A program made the position numbers and the translations under genes. The notes under the pieces were generated by a model, which did no database searches, was not told the DNA's origin, and was given only the letters and a program-made list of their open reading frames with translations. This document shows positions 23,243 through 34,100 of a stretch of DNA of 64,000 nucleotides, piece by piece (position 1 is the stretch's first letter; each line of letters begins with the position of its first letter). Origin of the DNA: Tetrapyrgos nigripes (lineage: Eukaryota > Basidiomycota > Agaricomycetes > Agaricales > Campanellaceae); NCBI GenBank assembly GCA_013368315.1, contig JAACJM010000030.1, forward strand, positions 1 to 64,000, read 5' to 3'.

Positions 23243-23904
23243 AACTTGAAGATTTCGAGCTCGCTGGGTTGGTTTCCACTGGACTTCGAATGCTGATGGA
23301 GGCCGGCCCTTGATCTTGGCTGCTCTAGATATCTCGCCATCATGGTTATCATCCACGATCGGTAAATGGGCGGTGGATGCCCTCGTACAAGCAATTCAGG
23401 TCTAGCTAGACAAGGTCAGTTAGGCTTGTTTTACTTTTTTCTTTCCTCTACTAAAGCTCTACGTGACCCTCTTTTCCTAGTTCTGTGTACAGCCAGCTGA
23501 CAAGTTTTCTTGCATTTCTACGATGCCTCTCGGTCTCTCTCTTACTACGGCTTCGGGTGGGCCTTGGAATAGAGGATGAAGCTGGTGCGCGTTTAGGCAG
23601 AAGATTATCATAAATGGGACCGGAATTGACGTGTCCATTGCTAAGTTGGTGTAACTTCGGTGGTTTGGGTTCTGGTCTGTGCGAAGGCGCAGTGAGACTG
23701 GGTGCTGGTCGCTTGTCAATCAGAGTGGTGTGCATTATTGTAAGAAAACCCGTTGTGGACAATCTTTTTATTCCGATGATTTTGCGTTGTAGTGTAGTGT
23801 AAGTATTCGCGGATGGCCGAAATATCATCAACACTCATTGCTCTGTACACATAAATGGACTACTTAATGCCGACAAACTCGAACTTGAAGTCGACATGTA
23901 CAAT
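23243..23904. other. Spacer between kinase and duplicated SET fragment
   Basis: Contains a stretch (about 23,715-23,865) that is clearly similar to 28,470-28,600 upstream of the intact SET gene, including shared words such as GTGGTGTGCATTA and GATGATTTTGCGTT. A minus-strand open frame (23,451-23,834) is basic and low-complexity; I do not call it a gene. Confidence 0.55.
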
Positions 23905-24085
23905 TTAGTTCTTCGTCTTCTGCGGTGAATCCTCCAGCGCATTCTTGACTCCAGTCTTCCACACACTCATCTCCTTCTCCAACGAGACCAGCATGTCTCT
24001 GACCTCCTTTCCTACAGCTCCACCCTCGCTATCTCTTCCAAACCCAATCTTCAGCATATCTCTAGCCTTTAACAATGTGATATAC
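23905..24085 (-). pseudogene. Duplicated C-terminal fragment of the SMYD-like SET gene
   Basis: About 58 codons on the minus strand are nearly identical in sequence to the last codons of the SET gene ending at 28620 (LLKARDMLKIGFGRD, GKEVRDMLVSLEKEMSVWK, VKNALEDSPQKTKN and stop). Only the 3' end of the gene is present; similarity stops near 24,090. The frame is still open, so the copy may be fairly young or its changes silent. No catalytic part is present. Confidence 0.85.
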
Positions 24086-24723
24086 GCCCATTGATCTCAA
24101 TGAGCTGTGCGATGCTGGCGGTGAATGATTCAATGATGATTGAAAGTATATATGCGAGCATGGGACCTATATCAGGGAGCGGCCGACACCGACCAGGTAT
24201 GCGTATAGTCCAGATGTTCTATCAGTTCTGAAGGCGACAAAGCGCTGACCGTTTTACATCTGTAAAACAGCCTGCCTACTTCTCCCTCAGGCGCCGAACG
24301 ACTAATTCCACCATGGTCTTTCACACATGAAATCTCCAAGACATCAACGATTTGAAGAACGCTGTTGTCGGAAACGATACGAGGGTATTTGGACAAGTAC
24401 TATAATGCAAGCCACTTCCACTTTCTATATACTCATTTCCACATGCTACTGCAGATCAGTCATTTCATCTGATACAGCCTCGTTTACAGCATCGTTACAG
24501 CCTCCCTTCCTTTACTTCCTTTATATATAAGCAGTATCTAGGCATCTAGTCCCCCATCTTGACCTCTTTGTCATTGGGACCAGTTGCGTATTCCCTCTTT
24601 ACTGCTTCCTTCACCCTTGCTGATAGACACTGTAGTTCTAGAACTTATCGTCTGTCTGTTAGTCGAGTTGAGCTCTAGCTCCTCATATCTGCTCATTAAT
24701 GCTTGCCTCTTTAGGACACCATC
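24086..24723. other. Leader region of the HET gene
   Basis: Intergenic. The short minus-strand frame at 24,172-24,396 has no recognised domain. A TATATATAA word near 24,521-24,530 lies about 195 bp before the HET start. No repeat was seen. Confidence 0.35.
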
Positions 24724-27678
24724 ATGGCATCTCAGAGCCCGCCTGAAGCAAGTCCATTGAGCCAGCCGCAGGAGACTCAGACTGCCGATACATCAAACAG
24801 TGACTTGATGGACCTCTTCCAGCGACGTGGTGCTAAAAACCTTGCCATGATGGAGGAGGCCCACAGAGAGAGGAAGCACGATGTCGACGGGCTCTCTGAC
24901 AGAGACCTAGAACGGATCACAATCTCTCTCAAGAGTGACGGGGATGACGATAACCGACACAGCGAGGAGCTCTTGAAAAGATTCGAGCAGTACAAGCACC
25001 ACTCCTTTCAAGTGAAGCACTGGAAGCCCCTTCGACCAGACAGAGGCCTTGATGAGGAGTGGTTCATCACGGACCCAGACGTTCTACCCGAGGATGACCC
25101 TGGGTACCTCTGTAACATGTGCCGGCACATCAACTTCACGGCGCTGTTTACGCAGAGGGGACTCCCAGGGAATGAGGTACCCTCAAACCCCACACGGATT
25201 AAGCTCCATGGCCTGGGGAGGGTGATGAAGGAAGAGGGGAATAACTGTGTCTTCTGCAGACTGCTGCGGCGAAAGATCATTGATAACGGTCTCCTTTCCC
25301 GGTTAGCAGAGGACGATATCCAAGATGGTGACTTTGCCCTCAACGTGATTGACGAGGGGCCTGACTATGCGCTCAGGCTGGAAGTGGAGCTTGAAGGAAA
25401 CGGAAGGACACCGGAAAGATTTGTGGTGCAAAGGCTTGAAGAAGAGTCGCAACAGCCTCTGGCAGGCAGGTTTGTTCAACAAGATCAAGCTGACATGAAC
25501 CGCTTGAGGGACTGGCTCCGGATCTGCGAGGAGACGCATGGCTTGGCTGACCAGAAACCTGAAATTGACATGGCCTCACTGCGGGTCATCGACACTGAGG
25601 AACTCTGTATCCGGGAGGTGGACATGCCTTGCCGCTATGCTTGTCTGTCCTATGTCTGGGGAAAGGGGTGCCAGACACAGTACACCACTGATACAAGACA
25701 TGCCTTGGAAGCACAGAGGGGACTAGAAGAGAGCACACTTGGACTGCCTCAGACGATCAAGGATGCCATCAATGTCACACAGGAGGCTGGTTTGCGGTAC
25801 CTATGGGTTGACGCTCTCTGCATCCTGCAGGACGACGCTAAAGACAAGGTCAAGATAATATCAAAGATGGGCACCATCTACAGCGCCGCCACACTGACCA
25901 TTGTCGCGTCCACAAATACCGACCCACAGGAAGGCCTCCCTGGCATAGGCTCCACCCCTCGTCTCACTACCCAGATGATTGCAAACATTCAGGGCATAAC
26001 ACTGGCTGTTGCGCTGCATGATCCCAGGCAGCCGATCCCAGACATTATAGATTCAGTCTGGAGCACGCGGGCCTGGACGTTCCAGGAGCAGGCGCTCTCG
26101 ACTCGCTCCGTCCACTTTACACACTCGCAGATGGTCTTTAAGTGTGCCCACACCACAGTGATGCTCGAGGAGACTGTTCCAACTCCTGACCCGGCATTCC
26201 GACACTCGGCGATCGAGGACCAGACAGAGCAGGACCTCATGTTCCGCATTTGGACAGATCCCTCACTGAGGCGGTATCTGAACAAAGGCATATCGACACG
26301 GAACGGGGATATCATCATGATGTCTGAGGACATCGACTTGAGCAATTTAGACCCCGAGATGAAGAAAACAAAAGCACCCGTCTTCGATCTCAAGGTAGAT
26401 GCACCCCGGGATTTCATGAGCTCGCTCGGTGATATCGAAGGAGGGTCGACACCGTGGGATATGTACCGCCGGGCAGTGGACAACTACACCAAGCGCAAGC
26501 TGACCTGGGAGTCCGATGCCGTGAATTCCTTTGTTGGCGTGGAGCATATCATCAGGCAGGGCACCAATACCAAGTTCTGGTATGGGCTGCCCTCTTTCGC
26601 GCTTGAACATGCACTGCTATGGCAGGCTGGGGAGCCTCTCGAAAGGCGGTCTCTAAGCGGCAAGGCAATCTTCCCAAGCTGGTCATGGGCTGCGTGGCGG
26701 GGCCACGTATCCTACCGTGGAAGAGGGTATAAGAACTCAATATACTGGGAGCCCGTGTCTGTAGTGCGTTGGATGGTCAGGGAGAAGCCACAGTGGTTCA
26801 TCGACAGATTCAAGGAGGATGGGGATAAGACTGTGGAGGAGGTGGAGGCATACACGCAGCAGGTTGCCGAGGCCAGACTTCTCTTGCGAGAGCTAAACGG
26901 TTTCTCTCTCCACCACTTGGATACCAAGGGCAAGGACGGCTGGACTGTCGAGCATGATGAGGCATACAACCGCCATATCTACACCCACCAAGCCTATCAG
27001 GGGGTGAAATTTACATATCCCGTCTGTCTCCCCGGCCAGAAAATCGATAACCGCCCAGATACAAATGGTATGCTGCTTTTCATGGCACACGCTATCCCGA
27101 TTGTTGTGTCCGACATGAAGCAGGCATCTTTCAAGATGGCAATCGAAGATCGCTTCTTCCAGATTGGCATCAATGACGAGGCCCGCTCGGCCAACTACCG
27201 CCCGCCGTGGCAGCGCATCATCTACCACCAGGGATACCGCGCTGGGTTCCTCAGCCTCAACGCCCTGCACCTTCTCTCACCGGAACCAATCGAGGACAAC
27301 GGCTATGAGTACCACCTGGTTGCCATCACGCGCGGAAGCCTGCCACACGTCCCGCCCCCAGCGCCAGGATGGGACTTCTACTGGAACACTGAGCCCCGTG
27401 ATATTCAATACCACCTCTTCGACGAGGAGTGGAGGGGCGGCCCAAGTAAGGTCAATGTGCCAAAGGAAACGGCGGAACCGGGGTCGGGAGCGCAGAACGA
27501 GAATGGGGACCCCCATTGGGACCAGGGCAGGTTCAATGGATTAGCTGTGTTTGACGTGTATAATGTGCTACTGCTTAGGACACGGAGCGGAATATCGGAG
27601 AGGATAGGCGCAGGAAAGGTCAGTTACTGTGCCTTTGGGGCAGCTCGTCCGGAGGAGATGTTGGTCAGGCTTGCGTAG
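24724..27678 (+). CDS. HET-domain protein (heterokaryon incompatibility type), intronless
   Basis: A 984-residue single-exon frame. The HET domain spans about residues 300-455: ACLSYVWGKG, then LPQTIKDAINVTQEAGLRYLWVDALCILQDD, a MGTIYSAATLTIVAS block, and STRAWTFQEQALSTRSVHF. These are the three conserved HET blocks known from fungal allorecognition proteins, where the domain triggers cell death on fusion of incompatible hyphae. A zinc-like CNMCRHINF...CVFCRLLRRK pair lies at about 136-182. The C-terminal half has no recognised domain. The coding sequence visibly prefers G/C at third positions and has no introns, unlike its neighbours. It lies exactly between the two parts of the kinase-SET duplication. 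Whether it acts in incompatibility is inferred from the domain only. Confidence 0.9.
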   Translation: MASQSPPEASPLSQPQETQTADTSNSDLMDLFQRRGAKNLAMMEEAHRERKHDVDGLSDRDLERITISLKSDGDDDNRHSEELLKRFEQYKHHSFQVKHWKPLRPDRGLDEEWFITDPDVLPEDDPGYLCNMCRHINFTALFTQRGLPGNEVPSNPTRIKLHGLGRVMKEEGNNCVFCRLLRRKIIDNGLLSRLAEDDIQDGDFALNVIDEGPDYALRLEVELEGNGRTPERFVVQRLEEESQQPLAGRFVQQDQADMNRLRDWLRICEETHGLADQKPEIDMASLRVIDTEELCIREVDMPCRYACLSYVWGKGCQTQYTTDTRHALEAQRGLEESTLGLPQTIKDAINVTQEAGLRYLWVDALCILQDDAKDKVKIISKMGTIYSAATLTIVASTNTDPQEGLPGIGSTPRLTTQMIANIQGITLAVALHDPRQPIPDIIDSVWSTRAWTFQEQALSTRSVHFTHSQMVFKCAHTTVMLEETVPTPDPAFRHSAIEDQTEQDLMFRIWTDPSLRRYLNKGISTRNGDIIMMSEDIDLSNLDPEMKKTKAPVFDLKVDAPRDFMSSLGDIEGGSTPWDMYRRAVDNYTKRKLTWESDAVNSFVGVEHIIRQGTNTKFWYGLPSFALEHALLWQAGEPLERRSLSGKAIFPSWSWAAWRGHVSYRGRGYKNSIYWEPVSVVRWMVREKPQWFIDRFKEDGDKTVEEVEAYTQQVAEARLLLRELNGFSLHHLDTKGKDGWTVEHDEAYNRHIYTHQAYQGVKFTYPVCLPGQKIDNRPDTNGMLLFMAHAIPIVVSDMKQASFKMAIEDRFFQIGINDEARSANYRPPWQRIIYHQGYRAGFLSLNALHLLSPEPIEDNGYEYHLVAITRGSLPHVPPPAPGWDFYWNTEPRDIQYHLFDEEWRGGPSKVNVPKETAEPGSGAQNENGDPHWDQGRFNGLAVFDVYNVLLLRTRSGISERIGAGKVSYCAFGAARPEEMLVRLA

Positions 27679-28270
27679 GGTGTATCTGAAGTGTAGGTTC
27701 CGCCAATCCATATCCACGTCGGTAGTGAAAGAGGAGTTGTGTAGGTCGGTGGAGGAAAAGCAGGAATGCAGGATGAATGGTATGGTCAAGGTGGAAAGAC
27801 TGAAGAAGGTTGAGGCGGTGGAGGAGTTTCGGAAGGACGTAGAGCTCATCTGCTAGCAGATATCATTAGTAAATCAGATTGGCCCGGGACTGTAAGAAAC
27901 AAAGAAGAAAAGAATTTGAAAAGAATAAATGCACACACCTCCGATCTTCGCTCTAAAATTTCCATTGAAGCCAAATTGAAGCTCTGGACTCTCCCATCAC
28001 TCCCATTATCTTCTACATTCTTGTCTCCGGTGCCAGTTTCCCTTCCTGTGCTAAATCGTATTCTTCTGCACTCATGCTGACCCCGCATCCAGAAAAGAAA
28101 CCCAAACAAAATCGCAAGGCAGAGACAGAACGGTGTTGTTAACAGTTGGAACCTGAGGAGCTGGGGGAGGGTGGCCTCATGGACAGCCTATTTTTCTAGC
28201 TTTGTGTATGAAGGACTTGGCGGACATATCGTCCTCAGTGAGCTTGCAGCAGCAATAATAGGCCGTAGTG
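27679..28270. other. 3' flank of the HET gene
   Basis: Starts GC-rich like the HET gene and becomes mixed. No gene recognised; minus-strand open frames at 27,568-27,849 and 27,846-28,109 lack domains or splice support. Confidence 0.35.
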
Positions 28271-28274
28271 GCGG

Positions 28275-28440
28275 TGGTGAGTACGCGTAAGCCCAGCTCA
28301 AGACTACGGTTGCATTGTCCTCGAGTACTGTGATGCAGGGGATCTTTTCGATGGTCGACGTTATTTTGATAGAAACGACGAAGCTATCAAGAGTGTCTTT
28401 CTGCAGATCCTTGACGCGGTGGATCATTGTCACCAACATG
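28275..28440 (+). pseudogene. Duplicated internal fragment of the Ran1-like kinase
   Basis: Nearly collinear with 22,015-22,180 of the kinase gene. It matches from ACGCGTAAGCCCAGCTCAA through the CTGTGATGCAGGGGATCTT and CAGATCCTTGACGCGGTGGA words to CAACATGGCG. This corresponds to the part from the hinge to just before the HRDLKPEN loop. The copy has small deletions (GATGCTCTAG is missing) and no start, catalytic loop or end. The breakpoint falls right at the CAACATGGCG word, and SET-side sequence follows directly. Confidence 0.88.
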
Positions 28441-28619
28441 GCGCGTCGTGACAGTGTACGTCGTGCCTGGTCAACCGGAGTGGTGTGCATTACTGTAAGA
28501 AACCTGTTGTGAACAGTCTTTATTTCGATGATTTTGCGTTTCAGTGTAAAAAGACTCATTGGTACTGCTCTGTACACATACAAACGTGAGCCTGACAAAC
28601 TCAAACTTGAAGTCAAAAA

Positions 28620-30899
28620 TTAGCCCTTCGTCTTCTGCGGTAAACCCTCCAACGCATTCTTGACTCCAGTCTTCCACACACTCATCTCCTTCTCCAACGA
28701 GACCAGCATGTCTCTAACCTCCTTTCCTATAGCTCCACCCTCGCTATCTCTTCCAAACCCAATCTTCAGCATACCTCTAGCCTTCAACAATGTAGTATAC
28801 GCTAACTTAAGTCTTGCTGGTCCTGAAGGCGGATAGGTCGAGGAGAACGACATGGACGCCAGGGACTGAGACTGAGGCTGAGAATGTTCATCTATACCAG
28901 TCTCCGAAGCCTCAGAAAGATGTTTCGGGCTAGGCTCATCTACAGCTGATAATTTTCCCAATTCGACGTATGCAATCGCTAAAACGGGGTGTCCCTCCCT
29001 GAGCAGAGCAGATAGACCCGTGATAGCTTTCGTTGCCGTACGTATGGTCTCGTCGAGATGGTCCTGCGTCAAGGGAGAAGGGAAAGATGATATCATGATG
29101 GATTGATGGAGACGAGTGAGTCCTAGTAAAGGATGTGCGGAAGGGGTCAAGCCAGCTCGGTTAAGGATGGGGATGAGATTCGTAGTGAGTTGTTTGGCTT
29201 TTACAGGATCTGCAGAAGCAGAAAAGTTAGACGTTTGAGTCAACCCGGCGAGATGTTGAGGTATAAGCGTACCTTTGAACTCCAATGCAGACGCTTTTTC
29301 AAGGCCCTCACATCCAATTCGGACAGCATCGAACACTGTGTCTGTAGCTTGAACGGCAGCTTTGCATTTTGTACATTGGACAAGGGCGTGTTCTGGTACA
29401 TAGTTAGAAAATTGCAATGAAGGAAACTTTGTCAGAGACAAACCTTCCACGGGCAATGGACATAAGCCACCACAGTTTTTAGGGCAAACCATGGCTTCCC
29501 TCGGATCTATGTCGAGCTGGCCAGAACACAGGTTGCATTTACAGGTGAAGTAGTATGTTTCTTGCAACGTCTTTTGGCGTGACGACTTTGGTAACGTTGT
29601 ATCAATGTAGGACGTGAGTATCTGAAAAAGAGGTAAGGTCAGACGTTATTTCGGCGACCAGAGTTCGCAAACATACTTCTTCACCAGGCTGGATATCTCT
29701 CATAGCAACAACTTGCATTACAGGCTCTTGAGACTTGGGATCGGGTGATGCCCGAGGGAAAACGACGACAGCGTTTGGATCACAGGAATGATTGATCAAG
29801 GCGACAATGGGGGACACCGACGCGCCAAGTGGTGTTAATGAGGGATCAGTAATGGCAAAGCTATTTGTAGTGAACTGTAGGGTTGAGATGTCAGTATGAA
29901 AGCCAATGAAGTAAAACTCCCTAGATCTTACCCGAGAGATAATGTCAACCAGGTCGGCAGCAGACATTAATCCGAACTGAGCAAGGTCGGCAGGGGATGA
30001 CATTCCCATATACTGCACCAGTGCTTGAGCTAAATGAGTGTTCGTCTCAAATGAGGAAGGGTGCATGGACGTGCGGTCTATGGGCAGACATAAGCATATC
30101 ATCCAAAATTACCCGCAAAAAAAAAAAGAAAAGAAAAAACTGACGAGACTGCATGTTATCAATTTCCCTGCTCTGGCATGCCGCTTAGCAAAAGCTGAAA
30201 AACGCAGATCAGTGCGATAACTCACCCAAGCGTCTTCCAAACCCTTTTTCTTCCTCTTCCAAAGTATCCGAGCCATGCATCTGACAGCGTCGCTGGGAGG
30301 TGCGACATCACTGGAAGGAGCAGCCTGAAACCACCGTTGAAGAGCTTCGCATTCCTGCTTATGCATTGCCCAGTCGTTACTTTGACATGTCTAGAAAATA
30401 AGGATATCAAAGACAAATTGCTGAAGAGTTTACAAGTGCACGCACCCCGTCGCAATACCACACTACATGACATTTCGTACAACGCCGAAGCACAGATGAT
30501 GTAGCAGATGCAAAGCAAGAGGAGCAATGTGAATTCAGATGCTGCAAAGACAGTACCGCTACGTGAGGTTTTAGTGACAAAATGGCAGTCCCTGCAGATA
30601 ATGGAACTGTTAGGCTTCAATCATACAATGCTTTCAGTTAACGCACCTGCTCTGATATGCACTTTTGTCCAAATTCCTCTACCAGATGTCTCCGATACTC
30701 TGATTTCAAGAGCAGAAGGTAATGGCTTGTAGAGTCCGGTAAAAGACGCGATTTTCGTTGGTTCAATACCCGGTTTCTGTTCAGGCTGTTCGCCGACGTC
30801 TGAGGCTGTTCGAGCTGAGGAATTTGATGCGTTTTGAGGTACAGATGATTGTACATACGAATTGGTTTTCCTAGCGGCATGAAGGTCCGAAAAAGACAT
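28620..30899 (-). CDS. SMYD-like SET-domain protein lysine methyltransferase with MYND finger
   Basis: Multi-exon gene. It begins MSFSDLHAARK at 30899. The start of the SET domain is SALEIRVSETSGRGIWTKVHIRAG. An inserted MYND zinc finger follows (HCSSCF...LRRCTKCHVVWYCD, then CQ...AMHKQECEALQRW after an intron). The catalytic core is SPIVALINHSCDPNAVVVF, with MRDIQPGEEILTSY after an intron and a post-SET cysteine cluster (YFTCKCNLCSGQ). A TPR-like helical C-terminus ends ALEGLPQKTKG. This split SET-MYND-SET-post-SET order defines the SMYD/Set5-6 group, which methylate histone or cytosolic lysines. Head-to-head with the chromodomain gene. A copy of its last 58 codons lies at 23,905-24,085. Confidence 0.9.
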
Positions 30900-31108
30900 A
30901 CTGAATGTTTTTCTTCGACCCGATTCGAGAAAGGAAACGGGAAAGTATGATGACGCGCGAGGTCAGGGGCACCGGTCACCGGTCATTGTCACTTGCCTTC
31001 GAATTGAAGCTTCGCCTCGAGGACAATATAATGTATTCCTTACTTATAAGATGTCATTCTTTCTTTCTCCCACTTCGTCACTATCTCAAGCTTAGCTTTT
31101 GAAATCCA
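30900..31108. promoter_or_regulatory. Short divergent promoter between SET and chromodomain genes
   Basis: Only 209 bp separate the two start codons, so the SET methyltransferase and chromodomain gene share a bidirectional promoter. A direct repeat TCACCGGTCA-like word lies at about 30,970-30,985. No strong TATA box. Confidence 0.6.
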
Positions 31109-34100
31109 ATGCCTAAAGAGAAGAAACTAAAGAAACGCAAGAGACGGACTTTATCAAAGCCGAAGAAAAGGACACCAGATCATGTCAAGGAGGAGCAGTA
31201 TGAAGTCGGTGAGTAGCCAATCACTATTCGGCGTTGTTGGTACCAAGTCTGATGTCCATTTCACAAAAGAGATTATCAAGAAGGCCAGAGTCACGGAGAA
31301 AAAAACCTGGGTGAGTCTCTCCAACTTGAAATTGTGGTCTAGCTGACATGGAAGGTTGTCCTTAACTATCAGGAGTATCTCGTCTCATGGAGTGGTTACG
31401 ACACAGATGAGGATTCGTACGTCAACTCGTTGTTGTACTCTCAACTGGACCATTCCCTCCAATCCGTCATCTCTAGCAGCGAAAACCTGGAAGTCTGGTT
31501 GATGTCTTCGCCGATAATCGGTCGTAGTTTGTGCCACTATGACTTCTGGCGAGGTCATAAATCACAACTATCCTTCCTAGAGAGCGAATTGGGTAGAATG
31601 GCCCATCTTAACTGACAATTTTGTTTTTTCTGTTCTGGATCGCAGGTGGGAGCCCAGGTATAACCTTGGAATAGATTGTGAGCGTCTTGTACAAGGTTTC
31701 CATGCAAAAGGCATCCAACGGGATGAGAGAGATCCACCTGAACCTGGGACAGTCCTGACACCCACTAACGAGTGGATTGGTTGGTTTTGTAATATTTCCA
31801 TGTCATTTTCATCATATTCATTCACTGTCTTCTTAGAGGAAGAACGGGCTTACTTTCATCAGGCCTATGTTCTTCGGCTGCCACAACCACACGTCCAAAA
31901 CAATAGCGAGGATGACGAGTTTCTGCCTTTGGAAAGTAGCGAGGGAGAGTTCTCCGAACCTCTAAGAGAGCCAAGGGTGAGGACGAGATCTAGGGTAAAC
32001 TTGTTCTTCTAGAAATTGCTCGATACATGATTGATCTCATCTCAACATTTTTTCCCTTTTTCTTGGGGTCTAGTCTCAAACAGCACGCAGCACTATTCGG
32101 CTACACCTTCCCAATCGGTCCTCAAAACGGGTGTGTGGTGTACTTGCAGCTAGGATTCAGCTTGCTAATCTTTAATCATTTCTACGTCAGCAGCCTCAGT
32201 CAGTCCAAGAAGATTCAGATTCGGAGGAAATCGATGAAGTGATCAGGCCGAGAAAGCGAAAGAGAGTGGTGCCCAAGACACCAGAAGTTGATGGCGCAGA
32301 GGAGGATGAAGATGATGAAGATGACGATGACGACGTGCGTAACCGATATTGTTTTCCATACGCTATGATTACTGAGATGTTTTTTTTTTGCGTTCCAGGT
32401 CCCTCTTACCGAGCTCAAAGCGTTCAGAGACGAGAAGATGCGTCCATCAGCCAATGCTAGCAAATCAGCTGCTTTGTCGCAGCCCACCGAGACCTATTTT
32501 GACATCACATCTTTGTCAATAAACGACAGCACCTTTGCCTCAGAAGATCCAAGTCCGCCTATGAAAGCTACCCCCACACCCAGCAACATGCCCTCCATCT
32601 CCATATCTCCAAAGCCAAAACCTCCCCATCTCTTCATACCAAGTTCATCTACACATCGCATTTCAACATCCACATCCTTTCAGGCACCTCCTTTCCGCAA
32701 GAAAACAGATAAAGGCAAAGAGAAGGAGAAGCCCAAACCAATGACACTCCTACCGACCCCTTCCAGCGCTACTCCTGCAAACAGTGGGCTTACCACCAAA
32801 CGACGGCTTGCAGAATCAGCTTTGAACCTCTCAACTCCGAAGGAAATCATCGCGGAGTTGGACAAGAAACGTTATGAATCATTTAAGTTCAAAAAGCTTG
32901 ATCCCGCTGAGGTTGCCATGCGTGCAGTAGAAACAGGTCCGGACGAGATTCGTGAAAAAGCTCAGGATGCAGGATGGCAGCAATCTACAGTAGATGAAGA
33001 TCCACAGATGCACGACTCGTCTTGGCCACTCGAGCAGGATTCTTGGAGAACTGACATATACTCCCCCGATTTTGGGCGTTCGCCTTTGTGGCCGACGCGT
33101 ACCCCGGAATTCGTCCCTTCAACATCTCTGCTCTCTCCACCTCCGACGCCGGTCATGGAGCGCACTATGACTTCCTTCAATGCGCGTCCTTCGCCATCCC
33201 AAAGCCCTGTCATTGAACCAAAGTATACTGCAGGTGATCACCCAAATAGTAGTAGGAGTGACCAACAGGAAAGAGGGAGAGTCGACGGATTTGACGACTT
33301 CGATTCCTTCCGTCTAGATGATCATATTGACGGGTAAGACATACATCCATCACAATTCACTGTTCCTTCCACTCACTATCTACATTGCCATTTTACGCTA
33401 TAGGAGTGGTCTGCTTGGCTTTAAGGACTTGGAACCAGCATTTGAGGACCTATTCCTCGACCTTGCTAATGATGTGTCTTGTTCAGCACTGCCTGTCAAA
33501 CCTGCCGAGATTGACCAGCAAGCAGAAGCAGCTCGAAACCCCCCCATTCCTGTGACGCCGAAGTCGCGCAAACTTGAAGCTGTCGATAAGCCAAACTTTT
33601 TCTTTTCGCCTCGCAAAAGGTCAGTGAGCACTGTTCCATTTTCCTAGGATGGTGCTGATATAAAAGCTATGATCTGTGTGACAGGTTACCAGCTACGCAT
33701 CGACCATGGAAATGGTCTGGACGTATACGTCTCTTCATGGAGGTTCAGTTGTCTTCCGTTGTTGATAGGAAGGGTAGGATTGCAACACCAAGCTTTGAGG
33801 AGCTATGTGATGCTGCCCTTGTTACTACTACACCTGTTGTCAGAGACGGGATGTCGTTCATGGTAGCCATGTCCTCCACCAAAGCCTTGGACTTGAAGAT
33901 GTTCAATGTGCATGCTCTGTGTTCAATTTTGCCGGCATGCAAAAAAGTCCAACAGGTAGCTGTTTTGAGGGAAGTTCTGGATTCTCGTGATGATACTATG
34001 GTCAATGGTGAGGAAGATGTGACAGACGGTGCACTGAAGAAATTAGGCAAGTACATGATATCTCAGAAAATGGTATGTATTCCGTTGGGACCTTCGAACT

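Noticed and set aside
25989..27516. Long minus-strand open frames inside the HET gene (up to about 165 codons)
   Set aside because: They are antisense shadows of a GC-rich single exon with biased third positions. No domain and no splice signals.
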